A stretch of 64,000 nt of DNA from NCBI GenBank assembly GCA_017643495.1, contig JAEPNK010000002.1, positions 248,001 through 312,000 on the forward strand, written 5' to 3'. The DNA comes from Rhizobiaceae bacterium. GTDB taxonomy: Bacteria; Pseudomonadota; Alphaproteobacteria; Rhizobiales; Rhizobiaceae. A model generated the notes under the pieces. The model ran no database searches and was not told the origin of the DNA. It was given only the letters and a program-made list of their open reading frames with translations. Position numbers and translations under genes: made by a program. Position 1 is the first letter of the stretch. The number at the start of each line of letters is the position of its first letter. Of the stretch, positions 1-7,985 are shown piece after piece.

Positions 1-1
1 G

Positions 2-118
2 GACTGTAAAACCTGTCTGCTCCGCCTCGAAGATACCCGCCTGACCGGTCAAATCCGGCCGGAACGGATAAAGCCCTGCAAGCGGTGCAACGGCAAATCC
101 TGTATCCTAGTTGCCTGA
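2..118 (+). CDS. 3' end of an unidentified Cys-rich protein (partial)
   Basis: An open frame enters from the left edge and ends at TGA 116-118, giving 38 C-terminal residues. Five cysteines sit in a C-x2-C (near the start) and C-x2-C-x4-C (ending CKRCNGKSC) pattern, as in a metal-binding tail. It overlaps the last bases of recA, which converges on it, by 12 bases. I do not recognise the family. With no start in view, this could be a chance open frame; the clustered cysteines are the only positive sign. Confidence 0.35.
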   Translation, partial: DCKTCLLRLEDTRLTGQIRPERIKPCKRCNGKSCILVA

Positions 119-1222
119 ACCGTCGGTTCCGGTTTCAAGCAGGCCATCCTCTTCCTTGTCACCAGCTTCCGGGGAACCTTCCAGCAGCGTATCGGCAATC
201 AGGCCGGCATTCTGGCGAAGCGCAAGCTCGATCTCCTCGGCAATGGCCGGGTTCTCGACCAAGAAGGTTTTGGCGTTTTCACGCCCCTGCCCCAGCCGTT
301 CCGAATTGTAGGAAAACCAGGAGCCGGATTTCTCGACAATGCCCGCCTTGACCCCAAGGTCGATCAGTTCGCCATTCTTGGAAACACCTTCACCATACAT
401 GATGTCGAACTCAACCTGCTTGAATGGCGGTGCAAGCTTGTTCTTGACGACCTTGATGCGGGTCTGGTTGCCAATTACCTCGTCGCGGTCCTTGACCGAT
501 CCGATGCGGCGAATGTCGAGACGAACGGATGAATAGAACTTGAGCGCATTTCCGCCTGTCGTGGTCTCCGGCGAACCGAACATCACACCGATCTTCATGC
601 GGATCTGGTTGATGAAAATGACCATTGTGTTGGAGCGGGAAATGGAAGCCGTAAGCTTGCGCAAGGCCTGGCTCATCAGGCGGGCCTGCAGGCCGGGCAG
701 CGAATCGCCCATTTCACCCTCGATTTCAGCGCGCGGCGTCAGCGCAGCCACGGAATCAACCACCAATACGTCAACCGCTCCGGAGCGCACCAGTGTGTCG
801 GCAATCTCGAGCGCCTGCTCACCCGTATCGGGCTGCGAAATCAACAAATCCTCAAGATTGACCCCGAGCTTGCGGGCATAAACCGGATCGAGCGCATGTT
901 CGGCATCGACAAAGGCGCAAATCCCGCCCTTTTTCTGCGCTTCGGCAATCGTGTGCAGCGTCATCGTCGTCTTGCCCGATGATTCAGGTCCGTAAATCTC
1001 GATCACACGCCCCTTGGGCAATCCGCCAATGCCAAGCGCAATATCAAGCCCAAGCGAACCGGTGGAAACCGTTTCGATTTCTACAACCTGCTCGTTCTTG
1101 CCGAGCTTCATGATCGAGCCTTTGCCGAATGCCCGCTCTATCTGGCCGAGAGCAGCCTCGAGTGCCTTTGATTTGTCCACGTTATTGTTGCCTTCAACGA
1201 GTCTGAGTGAATTTTGCGCCAT
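107..1222 (-). CDS. recA: RecA recombinase
   Basis: A 371-residue RecA, usual length for alphaproteobacteria. It forms ATP-dependent filaments on single-stranded DNA, catalyses strand exchange and triggers LexA self-cleavage. Visible motifs are Walker A GPESSGKT at about residues 78-85, Walker B LVVD near 153-156, the loop 2 region following FINQIR, and an acidic C-terminal tail. I place the start at 1222 (MAQNSLRL) because AGGA lies about eight bases upstream; the open frame runs on to 1627 without another good ribosome site. A LexA box lies 166 bases upstream. The gene is divergent from ppk2 and shares a 350-base intergenic region with it. Confidence 0.98.
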   Translation of the reverse strand: MAQNSLRLVEGNNNVDKSKALEAALGQIERAFGKGSIMKLGKNEQVVEIETVSTGSLGLDIALGIGGLPKGRVIEIYGPESSGKTTMTLHTIAEAQKKGGICAFVDAEHALDPVYARKLGVNLEDLLISQPDTGEQALEIADTLVRSGAVDVLVVDSVAALTPRAEIEGEMGDSLPGLQARLMSQALRKLTASISRSNTMVIFINQIRMKIGVMFGSPETTTGGNALKFYSSVRLDIRRIGSVKDRDEVIGNQTRIKVVKNKLAPPFKQVEFDIMYGEGVSKNGELIDLGVKAGIVEKSGSWFSYNSERLGQGRENAKTFLVENPAIAEEIELALRQNAGLIADTLLEGSPEAGDKEEDGLLETGTDGSGN

Positions 1223-1387
1223 GTGTATCATCCTTGCAGAACGAGCGGTATCCCCCGGAAAGCGCTGTCCACCAGTCGAAACCACTGACGGCACACGAAC
1301 CATATCCGGCCTTGATTGTTTGTACCATCTTTGTTCTGTTTTTGTCAATATCCGTAAATTATTGTAAAAAATGATAAATACAGAATT

Positions 1388-1402
1388 GTTCTCCTGATGT
1401 TC
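1388..1402 (-). promoter_or_regulatory. SOS (LexA) box upstream of recA
   Basis: The plus strand carries GTTC-N7-GTTC exactly (GTTC at 1388-1391 and 1399-1402), which reads GAAC-N7-GAAC in the recA direction. This is the direct-repeat LexA operator known from rhizobial and Rhodobacter recA genes. A recA -10 candidate, TACAAT (plus 1361-1366), would put its -35 region over the box edge, suiting repression. The rest of the 1223-1572 gap shows AT-rich promoter-like DNA and no gene. Confidence 0.85.
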
Positions 1403-1572
1403 CGGAAAATCTGCACTGCAAAACATCTTGCCGCATGTCATGGAACCGTAACAATTGCCGGGCATTGTGCAGGCGAAACCGGCAAGCAGGTCTGCCGGTG
1501 CTTCAACAAGCGCCCGGAGGCCGGAAATCCCGCCAGTCCGGGCCACAGCAACAATATGCGATTGGACAGAGA

Positions 1573-2487
1573 ATGGATGACGAAATCCGCCGCCGTGGCT
1601 GGCTTGAAGCCGATATCGAGGACACACGCGACGAAGAGCTGGAAATGGAAATCGATGATGATTCGTTTCTGCCCGACGAGTTGAAGAAGCTGAAAGATGT
1701 CACACGCGAACCCTCCATTGACCGGCAAACCTATTTTCGGGAACTGCTGCGCCTGCAGGGCGAACTTGTCCGGCTTCAGGACTGGGTATCCATGACCGGC
1801 CAGAAGGTTGTGGTCATTTTCGAAGGTCGTGATGCTGCCGGCAAGGGGGGCGTCATCAAGCGCATAACCCAGCGGCTCAACCCGCGCGTCTGCCGGGTGG
1901 TCGCCCTGCCCGCACCCAATGACCGGGAGAAGACGCAATGGTATTTCCAGCGCTATGTGCCGCATCTGCCTGCCGGTGGTGAAATGGTGCTGTTCGACCG
2001 TTCCTGGTACAACCGGGCAGGTGTCGAGCGCGTCATGGGCTTTGCGACCGATGACGAGGTTGACCAGTTTTTCCACGATGTGCCGGAATTCGAGCGCATG
2101 CTGACACGTTCCGGCATCAGGCTCATCAAATACTGGTTCTCGATAACCGACCAGGAACAGCAATTGCGCTTCATGATGCGCATTCATGATCCGATCCGCC
2201 AATGGAAGCTTTCCCCGATGGACCTGCAATCACGCATCCGGTGGGAGGATTACACCAAGGCGAAGGAAGACATGCTGGGCCGCACCAACATTCCCGAGGC
2301 ACCGTGGTATGTTGTCGAAGGCAATGACAAGAAACGCGCCCGCCTCAACTGCATTCACCATCTCCTGGGCAAGCTGCCTTATGAGGAAATCCCGCACGAC
2401 ACCCCGCAATTGCCGGAACGTGTCTTCAATCCGGATTACGAGCGCCGCTACCTGCCGGATGAACTCTACGTGCCGAAGGTGTATTGA
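1573..2487 (+). CDS. ppk2: Polyphosphate kinase 2 family
   Basis: A 304-residue PPK2 enzyme that transfers phosphate between inorganic polyphosphate and nucleotides in the cytoplasm. It shows Walker [10 protein letters not shown] at about residues 85-93 and the Walker B and lid segment [17 protein letters not shown] from about residue 141. A single kinase module of this length fits the one-domain PPK2 class I; the preferred nucleotide (ADP or GDP) cannot be told from sequence. An acidic stretch (residues 16-30) precedes the fold. The start at 1573 (MDDEIRRRG) removes an unlikely basic N-terminal extension that reaches back to 1435 into the recA promoter region. Confidence 0.93.
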   Translation: MDDEIRRRGWLEADIEDTRDEELEMEIDDDSFLPDELKKLKDVTREPSIDRQTYFRELLRLQGELVRLQDWVSMTGQKVVVIFEGRDAAGKGGVIKRITQRLNPRVCRVVALPAPNDREKTQWYFQRYVPHLPAGGEMVLFDRSWYNRAGVERVMGFATDDEVDQFFHDVPEFERMLTRSGIRLIKYWFSITDQEQQLRFMMRIHDPIRQWKLSPMDLQSRIRWEDYTKAKEDMLGRTNIPEAPWYVVEGNDKKRARLNCIHHLLGKLPYEEIPHDTPQLPERVFNPDYERRYLPDELYVPKVY

Positions 2488-2586
2488 GGGAATGGCCAGC
2501 CGACTGCAACATTGAAAGCTTCCTGACGGACTTCGCAGGCTCATTCCGGCACGGTTTGATTTTTGAAGTCGGATGCGAGTTGCAGA

Positions 2587-3246
2587 CTAGTATTTTTTCC
2601 GCAGGCGGAACGAGACGGCGTTGAAATCTGTTTCCTGTGTACGGGCCTGGAACGAGGGAGCAGGTCCGTAATTGGTCTCACCAAAATTATAATGCCTGTA
2701 TTCGGCGCCAATAACCCAGTCATCCTGAAGCATCAGGTCAACACCGCCACCAACGGAATAGCCTGTATTCAATTCAACATCTGACCAGTGACGGGCCAGA
2801 AACGTGTTCCACTGGCCTCCTGTAATACCGGCAAATGCAAAACCGGCCGTACCGAACAACAAGACATTGTCGAACGCCATTCCGGCCTTCCCGCCTGCGG
2901 AGCCGAACCATTCTACTCCGCTGAGAAAACGGTTATTGCCGGCCGGAAAGTCCTGGTCGGTGCTGGCCCAGGCAATCTCGGCTTGCGGGCCGAACACAAA
3001 ATCGCCTTCCTGCCAAAGATACTCGATCGAGGCTCCTGCAAAACCGCCATCGAAATCAATGTACCGGTTGACCGTTCCGGGAGCACCCCGTTGCTGATGT
3101 GATGTTCCATCAAGATGCCCGGCCTGAAGACCGATGAACAGGCCGGACCAATCTATTCCGGCACGATTGCTTGCCGGCTCTGCAGCATTTGCCGAAACAC
3201 TTGCTGAAGACAAAAGAAGAAGAGCAGCAAGAAACTGTTTCATCAT
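2587..3246 (-). CDS. Outer-membrane beta-barrel protein (Omp25/Omp31-like)
   Basis: About 219 residues, with a signal peptide (MKQFLAALLLLSSASVSANA), then a Gly- and aromatic-rich region with alternating hydrophobic strands and a C-terminal Tyr, as expected of a small eight-strand outer-membrane barrel. The opening DWSGLFIGLQAG resembles the WTGFYVGAQ motif of the rhizobial Omp25/Omp31/RopB group. Two adjacent ATGs (3246 and 3243) follow an AGGA site, so the exact start is uncertain by one codon. It is probably structural or a non-specific surface protein; no transport substrate can be inferred. Confidence 0.8.
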   Translation of the reverse strand: MMKQFLAALLLLSSASVSANAAEPASNRAGIDWSGLFIGLQAGHLDGTSHQQRGAPGTVNRYIDFDGGFAGASIEYLWQEGDFVFGPQAEIAWASTDQDFPAGNNRFLSGVEWFGSAGGKAGMAFDNVLLFGTAGFAFAGITGGQWNTFLARHWSDVELNTGYSVGGGVDLMLQDDWVIGAEYRHYNFGETNYGPAPSFQARTQETDFNAVSFRLRKKY

Positions 3247-3359
3247 GTTATTCCTATTGGCTCCGAATGACCGGGTCATTTTGATTGTGCTGCATACATC
3301 CGGAAAGCCGGACAGTAAATGTTTACGTTACATTTTCCCCGAACCGGCAGCAACCGTGA

Positions 3360-3689
3360 TCAATTGCAGGCCGGATACAAATAGCGATCGGCTTCGGAGA
3401 CATCCGCAGGACATTCTTCCGGTGCCGAATTCCACCACTGCACGATCTTCGACCCCGCAGGATTGAAAGAACACTGAAAGGTCAGCCCTGTACCTTCAAC
3501 TTCGCCATTGACAGGAATGGTTCCGTCAACCCTTGCGGTTTGCACGCTGAGATTGATCACACCGGGGTCCGCATTGAGATGGGATGCCGCGTAGTTGCGG
3601 CAAGCATCAATCATGGCCCCTTCATCGGCTGCAAACGCGGGAAAAGCAGTAATCGTAAGCATGGCGCTGGCCAGTAATACCTTTTTCAT
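3360..3689 (-). CDS. Small secreted protein of unknown function
   Basis: A 109-residue protein with a clear signal peptide (MKKVLLASAMLTITAFPAFA, cleavage before ADEGAM). The mature part of about 89 residues has three cysteines (CRNY, CSFN, CPAD) plus one near the C-terminus (YPACN), possibly forming two disulfides in the periplasm. A GAGGA site lies about 11 bases upstream of the chosen ATG. I do not recognise a family. It lies in tandem with, but is not tightly linked to, the outer-membrane protein gene downstream. Confidence 0.7.
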   Translation of the reverse strand: MKKVLLASAMLTITAFPAFAADEGAMIDACRNYAASHLNADPGVINLSVQTARVDGTIPVNGEVEGTGLTFQCSFNPAGSKIVQWWNSAPEECPADVSEADRYLYPACN

Positions 3690-3958
3690 TTCAGTTCGCT
3701 TCCTCTTGCTTGTCCATCCCGTGGCTTTAATGCCCAACAAATCTATATCACTGAATGCATACCCCACAAATGGCAGGGCTGTGGATTACTTAACAGTACA
3801 TTAATACACCGCCTTTTCATCTTCCATGCCCACATGAACGAATGACTACCGGCTATGATGCCTGCAACATATGCCCGATTATACTGTCTTACTTGCCCTG
3901 ACACCCGGTTTGATGTTGAATTCACGCGAAGACCTTGAAACAGAATGACAGGTAACTC

Positions 3959-4549
3959 ATGAGAAAGTCCTTTATTGCCGCAATCGCCCTGCTTGCCGGA
4001 ACGCAGACCGCACTGGCCACCGAATGCAGGGAAAGGTTCATCGAGCTCATGACTGACCGCACAGCCAAGGAGCCGACCAAAATCCTGGTTACCCAAGAGA
4101 TCAAGGGCGGCGCAAAGACGGTCAACTGGAACTATCAGGATGGCAAGGGAAACTGGCTCACAGAAATGGTGGAACCAGCCAATGCACAATGGTCTATGGG
4201 CCTGGACAACGTGCTCTATTCTTCCACGGACCAGGGAAAGACATGGACCAAAATCAGGGACATGGGTGACCAGAACGCAGCACACCAGAAATCGCTCGAT
4301 GAACGGGCAGCCACTGTTGAGAATGCAGCCTGTGGCAAGGCTGACCTTGGCGGTGTGACCCATGAGATCATTGAGGCAGACTACAAGATGCTGGGCAGTT
4401 TCAATGCCGACATTCACGACAAGTTCTGGGTGAATACTGAAACCGGATATGTGCCACGCCTTGAGACGACCATGAAAAACACGGCCTTTGAAAGCTTCGT
4501 GGTCCAGGAACTTGAACCCGCGCCGGATCTTGTCATGCCATCGCCTTGA
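3959..4549 (+). CDS. Secreted protein of unknown function
   Basis: A 196-residue protein beginning MRKSFIAAIALLAGTQTALA, a signal peptide with likely cleavage before TECRE. The mature protein is mixed polar with repeated W, Y and T positions (VNWNYQDGKGNWL) and one further cysteine near residue 125, so a single disulfide is possible. It reads like an exported protein of a small alphaproteobacterial family, but I cannot name it. It stands alone between divergent and unrelated neighbours. Confidence 0.7.
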   Translation: MRKSFIAAIALLAGTQTALATECRERFIELMTDRTAKEPTKILVTQEIKGGAKTVNWNYQDGKGNWLTEMVEPANAQWSMGLDNVLYSSTDQGKTWTKIRDMGDQNAAHQKSLDERAATVENAACGKADLGGVTHEIIEADYKMLGSFNADIHDKFWVNTETGYVPRLETTMKNTAFESFVVQELEPAPDLVMPSP

Positions 4550-4686
4550 TACGCCCATTCTCAGCGAAGGGCACCCATGCGCGCAAACCGGCATTTTAAC
4601 TGAAAACATAAGCGAATAGTCCGGACAATGCCGGGTATTTTCGTGGCTTCCGGACACCCGGCCTCGCATCATGTCAAAATGCCCAT

Positions 4687-4730
4687 TTTACAAACCGACC
4701 GTCGGTTGGTTATACTGACTGGTAGTCAGT
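4687..4730 (+). promoter_or_regulatory. Promoter with two palindromic operators ahead of the tetR-like gene
   Basis: A sigma70-like promoter: TTTACA at 4687-4692, an 18-base spacer, and TATACT at 4711-4716. A perfect palindrome, AACCGAC-C-GTCGGTT (4693-4707), fills the spacer. A second, ACTGACT-ggt-AGTCAGT (4714-4730), overlaps the -10 and start region. The first resembles operators bound by TetR-family dimers, so autorepression of the regulator and the glycosyltransferase is likely. A separate hairpin (GCCGGGT/ACCCGGC, 4630-4662) lies upstream and is unexplained. Confidence 0.65.
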
Positions 4731-4775
4731 CATGTACTGGCTGTACATTTGAATTCCGTGGAAGAAAGCAGCTAC

Positions 4776-5489
4776 ATGCCACGCGTTATCAAGCATCCGG
4801 ATGTTCGCAAAGCCGAACTCATCAAAACGGCACAGTCGCTTTTCTGCGAACGCGGGTATGACCGCACCTCCGTCGACGAGATCATAAAACGGGCCGGTGT
4901 TTCCAAAGGTGCCTTCTATTACTATTTTGCGTCCAAGGAAGCACTGCTCGAAGCTCACGCCGAACAGGTGGCACAGCAGGCTGCCAGCCAGGCGGAGGAC
5001 ATAACCCGAGACAAAACGCTTTCAGCACTTGAAAAACTCAACCTGCTGACCAGACACGGTCAACAGATGAAGCTTTCCGATGCGGAACAGACCCTTTCCG
5101 CTTTCGAAGCCCTGTTTCGCCCGGAGAATGTAGCACTCTATCACCGTACACATCTTGCAGTGAGCCGCGCCGTGTTGCCGCTGGTCACATCGATCATCGC
5201 ACAAGGCGTGGAAGAAAATGCTTTCCGTTCCGCGGAACCGGCATTGACGGCTGAAATAGTGCTGAACCTCATGACAGCAACACACGGCGCCGTCGAAAGC
5301 CTTTTCAGGGCACAGACGGAAGAAGCCTTCAAGCAGGCCGTTACAGATTTCAATCGACGGTTTGTAGAACAGGGAATTGCCATTGACCGAATTCTCGGCC
5401 TCCCCGATGTAAGTGTGAAGCTCGTTGAACCGGACTTTGCCGAAGCACTGTTTGCCGGATGGCAGGGTCCTGGCAGTCAGGCCGGTTGA
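4776..5489 (+). CDS. TetR/AcrR-family transcriptional regulator
   Basis: A 237-residue regulator. The N-terminal helix-turn-helix is plain: residues 29-55 read DRTSVDEIIKRAGVSKGAFY and then YYFASKE, the TetR_N signature. The remaining 180 residues form the ligand-binding and dimer part, whose ligand cannot be predicted. I chose ATG 4776 (MPRVIKH); a TTG nine codons upstream is possible but has no better ribosome site. The next gene starts 12 bases after its stop, so the two form an operon, and palindromes in the promoter suggest self-repression. Confidence 0.92.
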   Translation: MPRVIKHPDVRKAELIKTAQSLFCERGYDRTSVDEIIKRAGVSKGAFYYYFASKEALLEAHAEQVAQQAASQAEDITRDKTLSALEKLNLLTRHGQQMKLSDAEQTLSAFEALFRPENVALYHRTHLAVSRAVLPLVTSIIAQGVEENAFRSAEPALTAEIVLNLMTATHGAVESLFRAQTEEAFKQAVTDFNRRFVEQGIAIDRILGLPDVSVKLVEPDFAEALFAGWQGPGSQAG

Positions 5490-5501
5490 CGGGGGATATG
5501 C

Positions 5502-6746
5502 ATGCGCTTCACCATTCATGCACTTGGGACACGGGGCGATACCCAGCCATATCTCGCGCTTGCCCGCGAACTTCAGGCACAGGGGCATGAACCCCTGCTG
5601 ATCGCTCCAGCCCAGTTCGCAGAAGCTGCGCATGCTGAAGGCGTGGCGTTTGCGGCCCTGCCTGCCGAGTTCCTGACATTGCTCGATTCGTCCGAAGTAA
5701 AGGATGTCATCGGCAAATCGGGAACCGGTTTCGGCGCGGGGTTCAGGCTGATCAAGCATTATCGCCATCTCATGCGGGACCTGCTTGATGCCGAGTGGCG
5801 CGCTGCGCAAGCCTTTCGCCCGGAGGCAATCATTTTTCATCCCAAGGCACTCGGGGCGCCCCACATTGCCGCAAGCATGGGTGTCCCCCATTTTCTGGCT
5901 TCGCCTTTACCGGGCTTCACGCCGACTTCAGCTTTCCCCGCTCCAATTCTGCCCTTCGCGTCACTGGGTCCACTCAATCGCATAAGCCATGCGCTGATGA
6001 TCCACGGTGGCAATTTCATCTTCAGGAAAACCTTGCGTCAATGGCGCACGGAAACGCTCGGCCTTCCCGGGCGGGGCAAACCTGCCCCGCTTTCCGGTAC
6101 GCTCTATGCCTACAGTCCGCACGTCGTCCCGAAGCCTTCCGACTGGGGTGCCGATGTAGCGGTCACCGGTTACTGGTTTCTCGATACTGAAGACTGGCAG
6201 CCGGATGCAGAACTTGCATCCTTCCTCGATGCTGGCGAGCCGCCAGTTTACGTTGGCTTTGGCAGCATGCCCGGCATTGATCCTGAACGATTGAGCCAGA
6301 TAGTGATCGAGGGACTGCGGATGGCCGGCAAACGCGGCCTGCTCGCAACAGCCGGAGGTGCACTTTGTCAAATTGAAAACTCGAGGGATATCCACTTCAT
6401 CTCCGGCGCACCGCATGACCGGCTGTTTCCGCTGGTTCATGCAACCCTGCATCATGGCGGCGCAGGTACAATCGGAGCCGCGCTCCGGGCTGGCAAGCCG
6501 ACAGCCATCTGTCCGTTTCTGGGCGACCAGCCTTTTTGGGCACGTCGCGTTGTTGATTTGGGTGTGGGACCAAAACCCATCAGCAAAAACAAGATGAGCG
6601 CCGCTGACTTCGCTTCCGCATTTGTCGCGATGGACGACAAATCCATGCGCACAAAAGCGGAATTGATCGGACAAGCCATACAGCACGAGAACGGTCTCGC
6701 CAGTGCCATACGGTTTATCGAAGAAACCATGACAAGGGACAACTAG
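5502..6746 (+). CDS. GT1/UGT-type glycosyltransferase
   Basis: A 414-residue GT-B glycosyltransferase. The N-terminal half starts with a Rossmann-like strand and loop (HALGTRGDTQPYLALA), typical of the sterol, macrolide and calicheamicin-type glycosyltransferases. The C-terminal half carries the nucleotide-sugar signature HHGGAGTIGAALRAGKPT from about residue 317, followed by PFLGDQPFWA. It probably transfers a sugar from a nucleotide donor to a lipid or small hydrophobic acceptor. Operon pairing with a TetR regulator suggests inducible glycosylation of a ligand sensed by that regulator, which is inference. A purine-rich site, GGGGGA, precedes the start. Confidence 0.88.
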   Translation: MRFTIHALGTRGDTQPYLALARELQAQGHEPLLIAPAQFAEAAHAEGVAFAALPAEFLTLLDSSEVKDVIGKSGTGFGAGFRLIKHYRHLMRDLLDAEWRAAQAFRPEAIIFHPKALGAPHIAASMGVPHFLASPLPGFTPTSAFPAPILPFASLGPLNRISHALMIHGGNFIFRKTLRQWRTETLGLPGRGKPAPLSGTLYAYSPHVVPKPSDWGADVAVTGYWFLDTEDWQPDAELASFLDAGEPPVYVGFGSMPGIDPERLSQIVIEGLRMAGKRGLLATAGGALCQIENSRDIHFISGAPHDRLFPLVHATLHHGGAGTIGAALRAGKPTAICPFLGDQPFWARRVVDLGVGPKPISKNKMSAADFASAFVAMDDKSMRTKAELIGQAIQHENGLASAIRFIEETMTRDN

Positions 6747-6839
6747 CCGTGGATTGCTTGTCTTTTGTACAACACGATGCGTATTGAGGCACAAACTTAT
6801 CCCCGCCCCTGCCGCTTCCCACATAATCCGTGCATCGCC

Positions 6840-7190
6840 TGTTCAGTCGTTTGCTGGCAAACATTCGCCAGCAAATGCTTTGCAGACACAGTGTGGCCAC
6901 CGAAGTCATGCGTGAACAGGGACAGCAGAGCGGTGAAGGGTAGCCCCTCCGTGGCAGCACCAGTCGAGGCGACCCGCCGAGACGCCAGTGCGCGAACGGG
7001 CGAAAGCACGGATGTGCTTTCGAAAAGGCGACAGAGCCCGTTGCAGCAAGGATCGGACTTGCTGCCACCTCGAAGGCCGCGCCGGGTGGTTTACCTCGCC
7101 GAGACGGTTCTAAAAATCTCTGCGCGGGGTCTTTGCTGAAGACCACAGACAAAACAGACGGAAGGCCTTCAACAAGGACCCCGCATGTTT
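6840..7190. other. Hairpin-rich intergenic region (possible structured RNA or palindromic repeat)
   Basis: No convincing gene lies between 6747 and 7392, but the stretch is dense in strong inverted repeats. Perfect 9-base arms are at 6850-6858/6867-6875 and at 7001-7009/7014-7022 (GGAT loop). Perfect 8-base arms are at 7043-7050/7058-7065. An enclosing pair AACGGGC/GCCCGTT lies at 6995-7001/7036-7042. An 18-base stem with one mismatch and one G-U pair lies at 7124-7141/7167-7184. A 10-base direct repeat CGCCGAGACG occurs at 6975 and 7097. This could be a structured RNA, or a rhizobial RIME/ERIC-like palindromic repeat. Strand is undetermined, and long open frames on both strands here look like composition artefacts. 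Confidence 0.5.
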
Positions 7191-7392
7191 GCCCCCCAAC
7201 ACCGCCCGAAAGGACCCGGTGAACAATCACGCATGCCACGGCGAAACTGCAACCCCTGTCACCTGCAGGACAGATCATTGTGCAGCAAGATACAAATCCG
7301 CTTGCAGCCACCGCCTTCGGACTTTAGCTTGCCCGGATAACGGCAGGACCCAGACCGGGATGCCGGATCGACTTAAACCAAGGATCAAAATA

Positions 7393-7974
7393 ATGACAAG
7401 AATTTTCCCCGCCACCCTGTTTTTGCTTGCCACTGCCACACCGGCGTTTGCCCATCTTGATCCGGCAGAACACGGCTCCTTTGCAGCAGGGTTCTCCCAT
7501 CCACTCTTCGGCACCGACCATGTGCTTGCCATGGTGGCTGTCGGGCTTTGGGCGTGGCAGATTGGCGGCAGGGCCTTGTGGCTTGTACCGGCAACCTTCG
7601 TCATTGCCATGCTTGCCGGCTTCCTGCTTGCGATGGCTGGCATCGGCCTGCCATTTGTTGAACCCGCAATCCTGGCCTCCGTTATAGGTATCGGCCTGCT
7701 GGTCGCACTTGCAGTGCGCCTTCCGCTTGGCGCCTGCATGGCATGTGTGGCAGTCTTTTCGGTATTCCACGGCCATGCCCATGGCAGCGAGCTGGGTTCC
7801 GCAACGGGCTTTTTCTACGCATCGGGTTTTGCACTGGCAACAGCCCTGCTTCATGCCGCAGGGCTTGGCGTTGCCGGGCTGGTTTCACGCATTCGCGTTT
7901 CAGGCAGCGGCTGGCTGGTCAGGTTGCTCGGCGCCCTTACCATGGTATCGGGAATTGCGCTCGCCTTCTCCTGA
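7393..7974 (+). CDS. hupE: HupE/UreJ-family metal permease (copy 1)
   Basis: A 193-residue membrane protein with an N-terminal signal or signal anchor (MTRIFPATLFLLATATPAFA) followed by AHLDPAEHGSFAAGFSHPLFG and then TDHVLAM. These are the His/Asp motifs that open HupE/UreJ nickel or cobalt permeases. About six hydrophobic segments follow, with a second His cluster FHGHAHGSEL. AAGGA stands eight bases before the ATG. No cobalamin riboswitch was seen in its leader, unlike copy 2 at 12896-13549. Metal specificity is inferred from the family only. Confidence 0.85.
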   Translation: MTRIFPATLFLLATATPAFAHLDPAEHGSFAAGFSHPLFGTDHVLAMVAVGLWAWQIGGRALWLVPATFVIAMLAGFLLAMAGIGLPFVEPAILASVIGIGLLVALAVRLPLGACMACVAVFSVFHGHAHGSELGSATGFFYASGFALATALLHAAGLGVAGLVSRIRVSGSGWLVRLLGALTMVSGIALAFS

Positions 7975-7985
7975 CCGGAAACGGC

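Noticed and set aside
1333-1347. Second SOS-like repeat upstream of recA (GTTC-N7-GTCA)
   Set aside because: The second half-site is imperfect. A perfect box lies nearby at 1388, so this one is not called.
3743-4672. Minus-strand frame of 309 codons antisense to the secreted protein at 3959
   Set aside because: The plus-strand frame has a signal peptide and suitable start; the antisense frame has neither.
6715-7311. Minus-strand frame of 198 codons over the hairpin-rich region
   Set aside because: No ribosome site and biased composition; a plus-strand frame covers the same DNA. The palindromes, not codons, explain the sequence.
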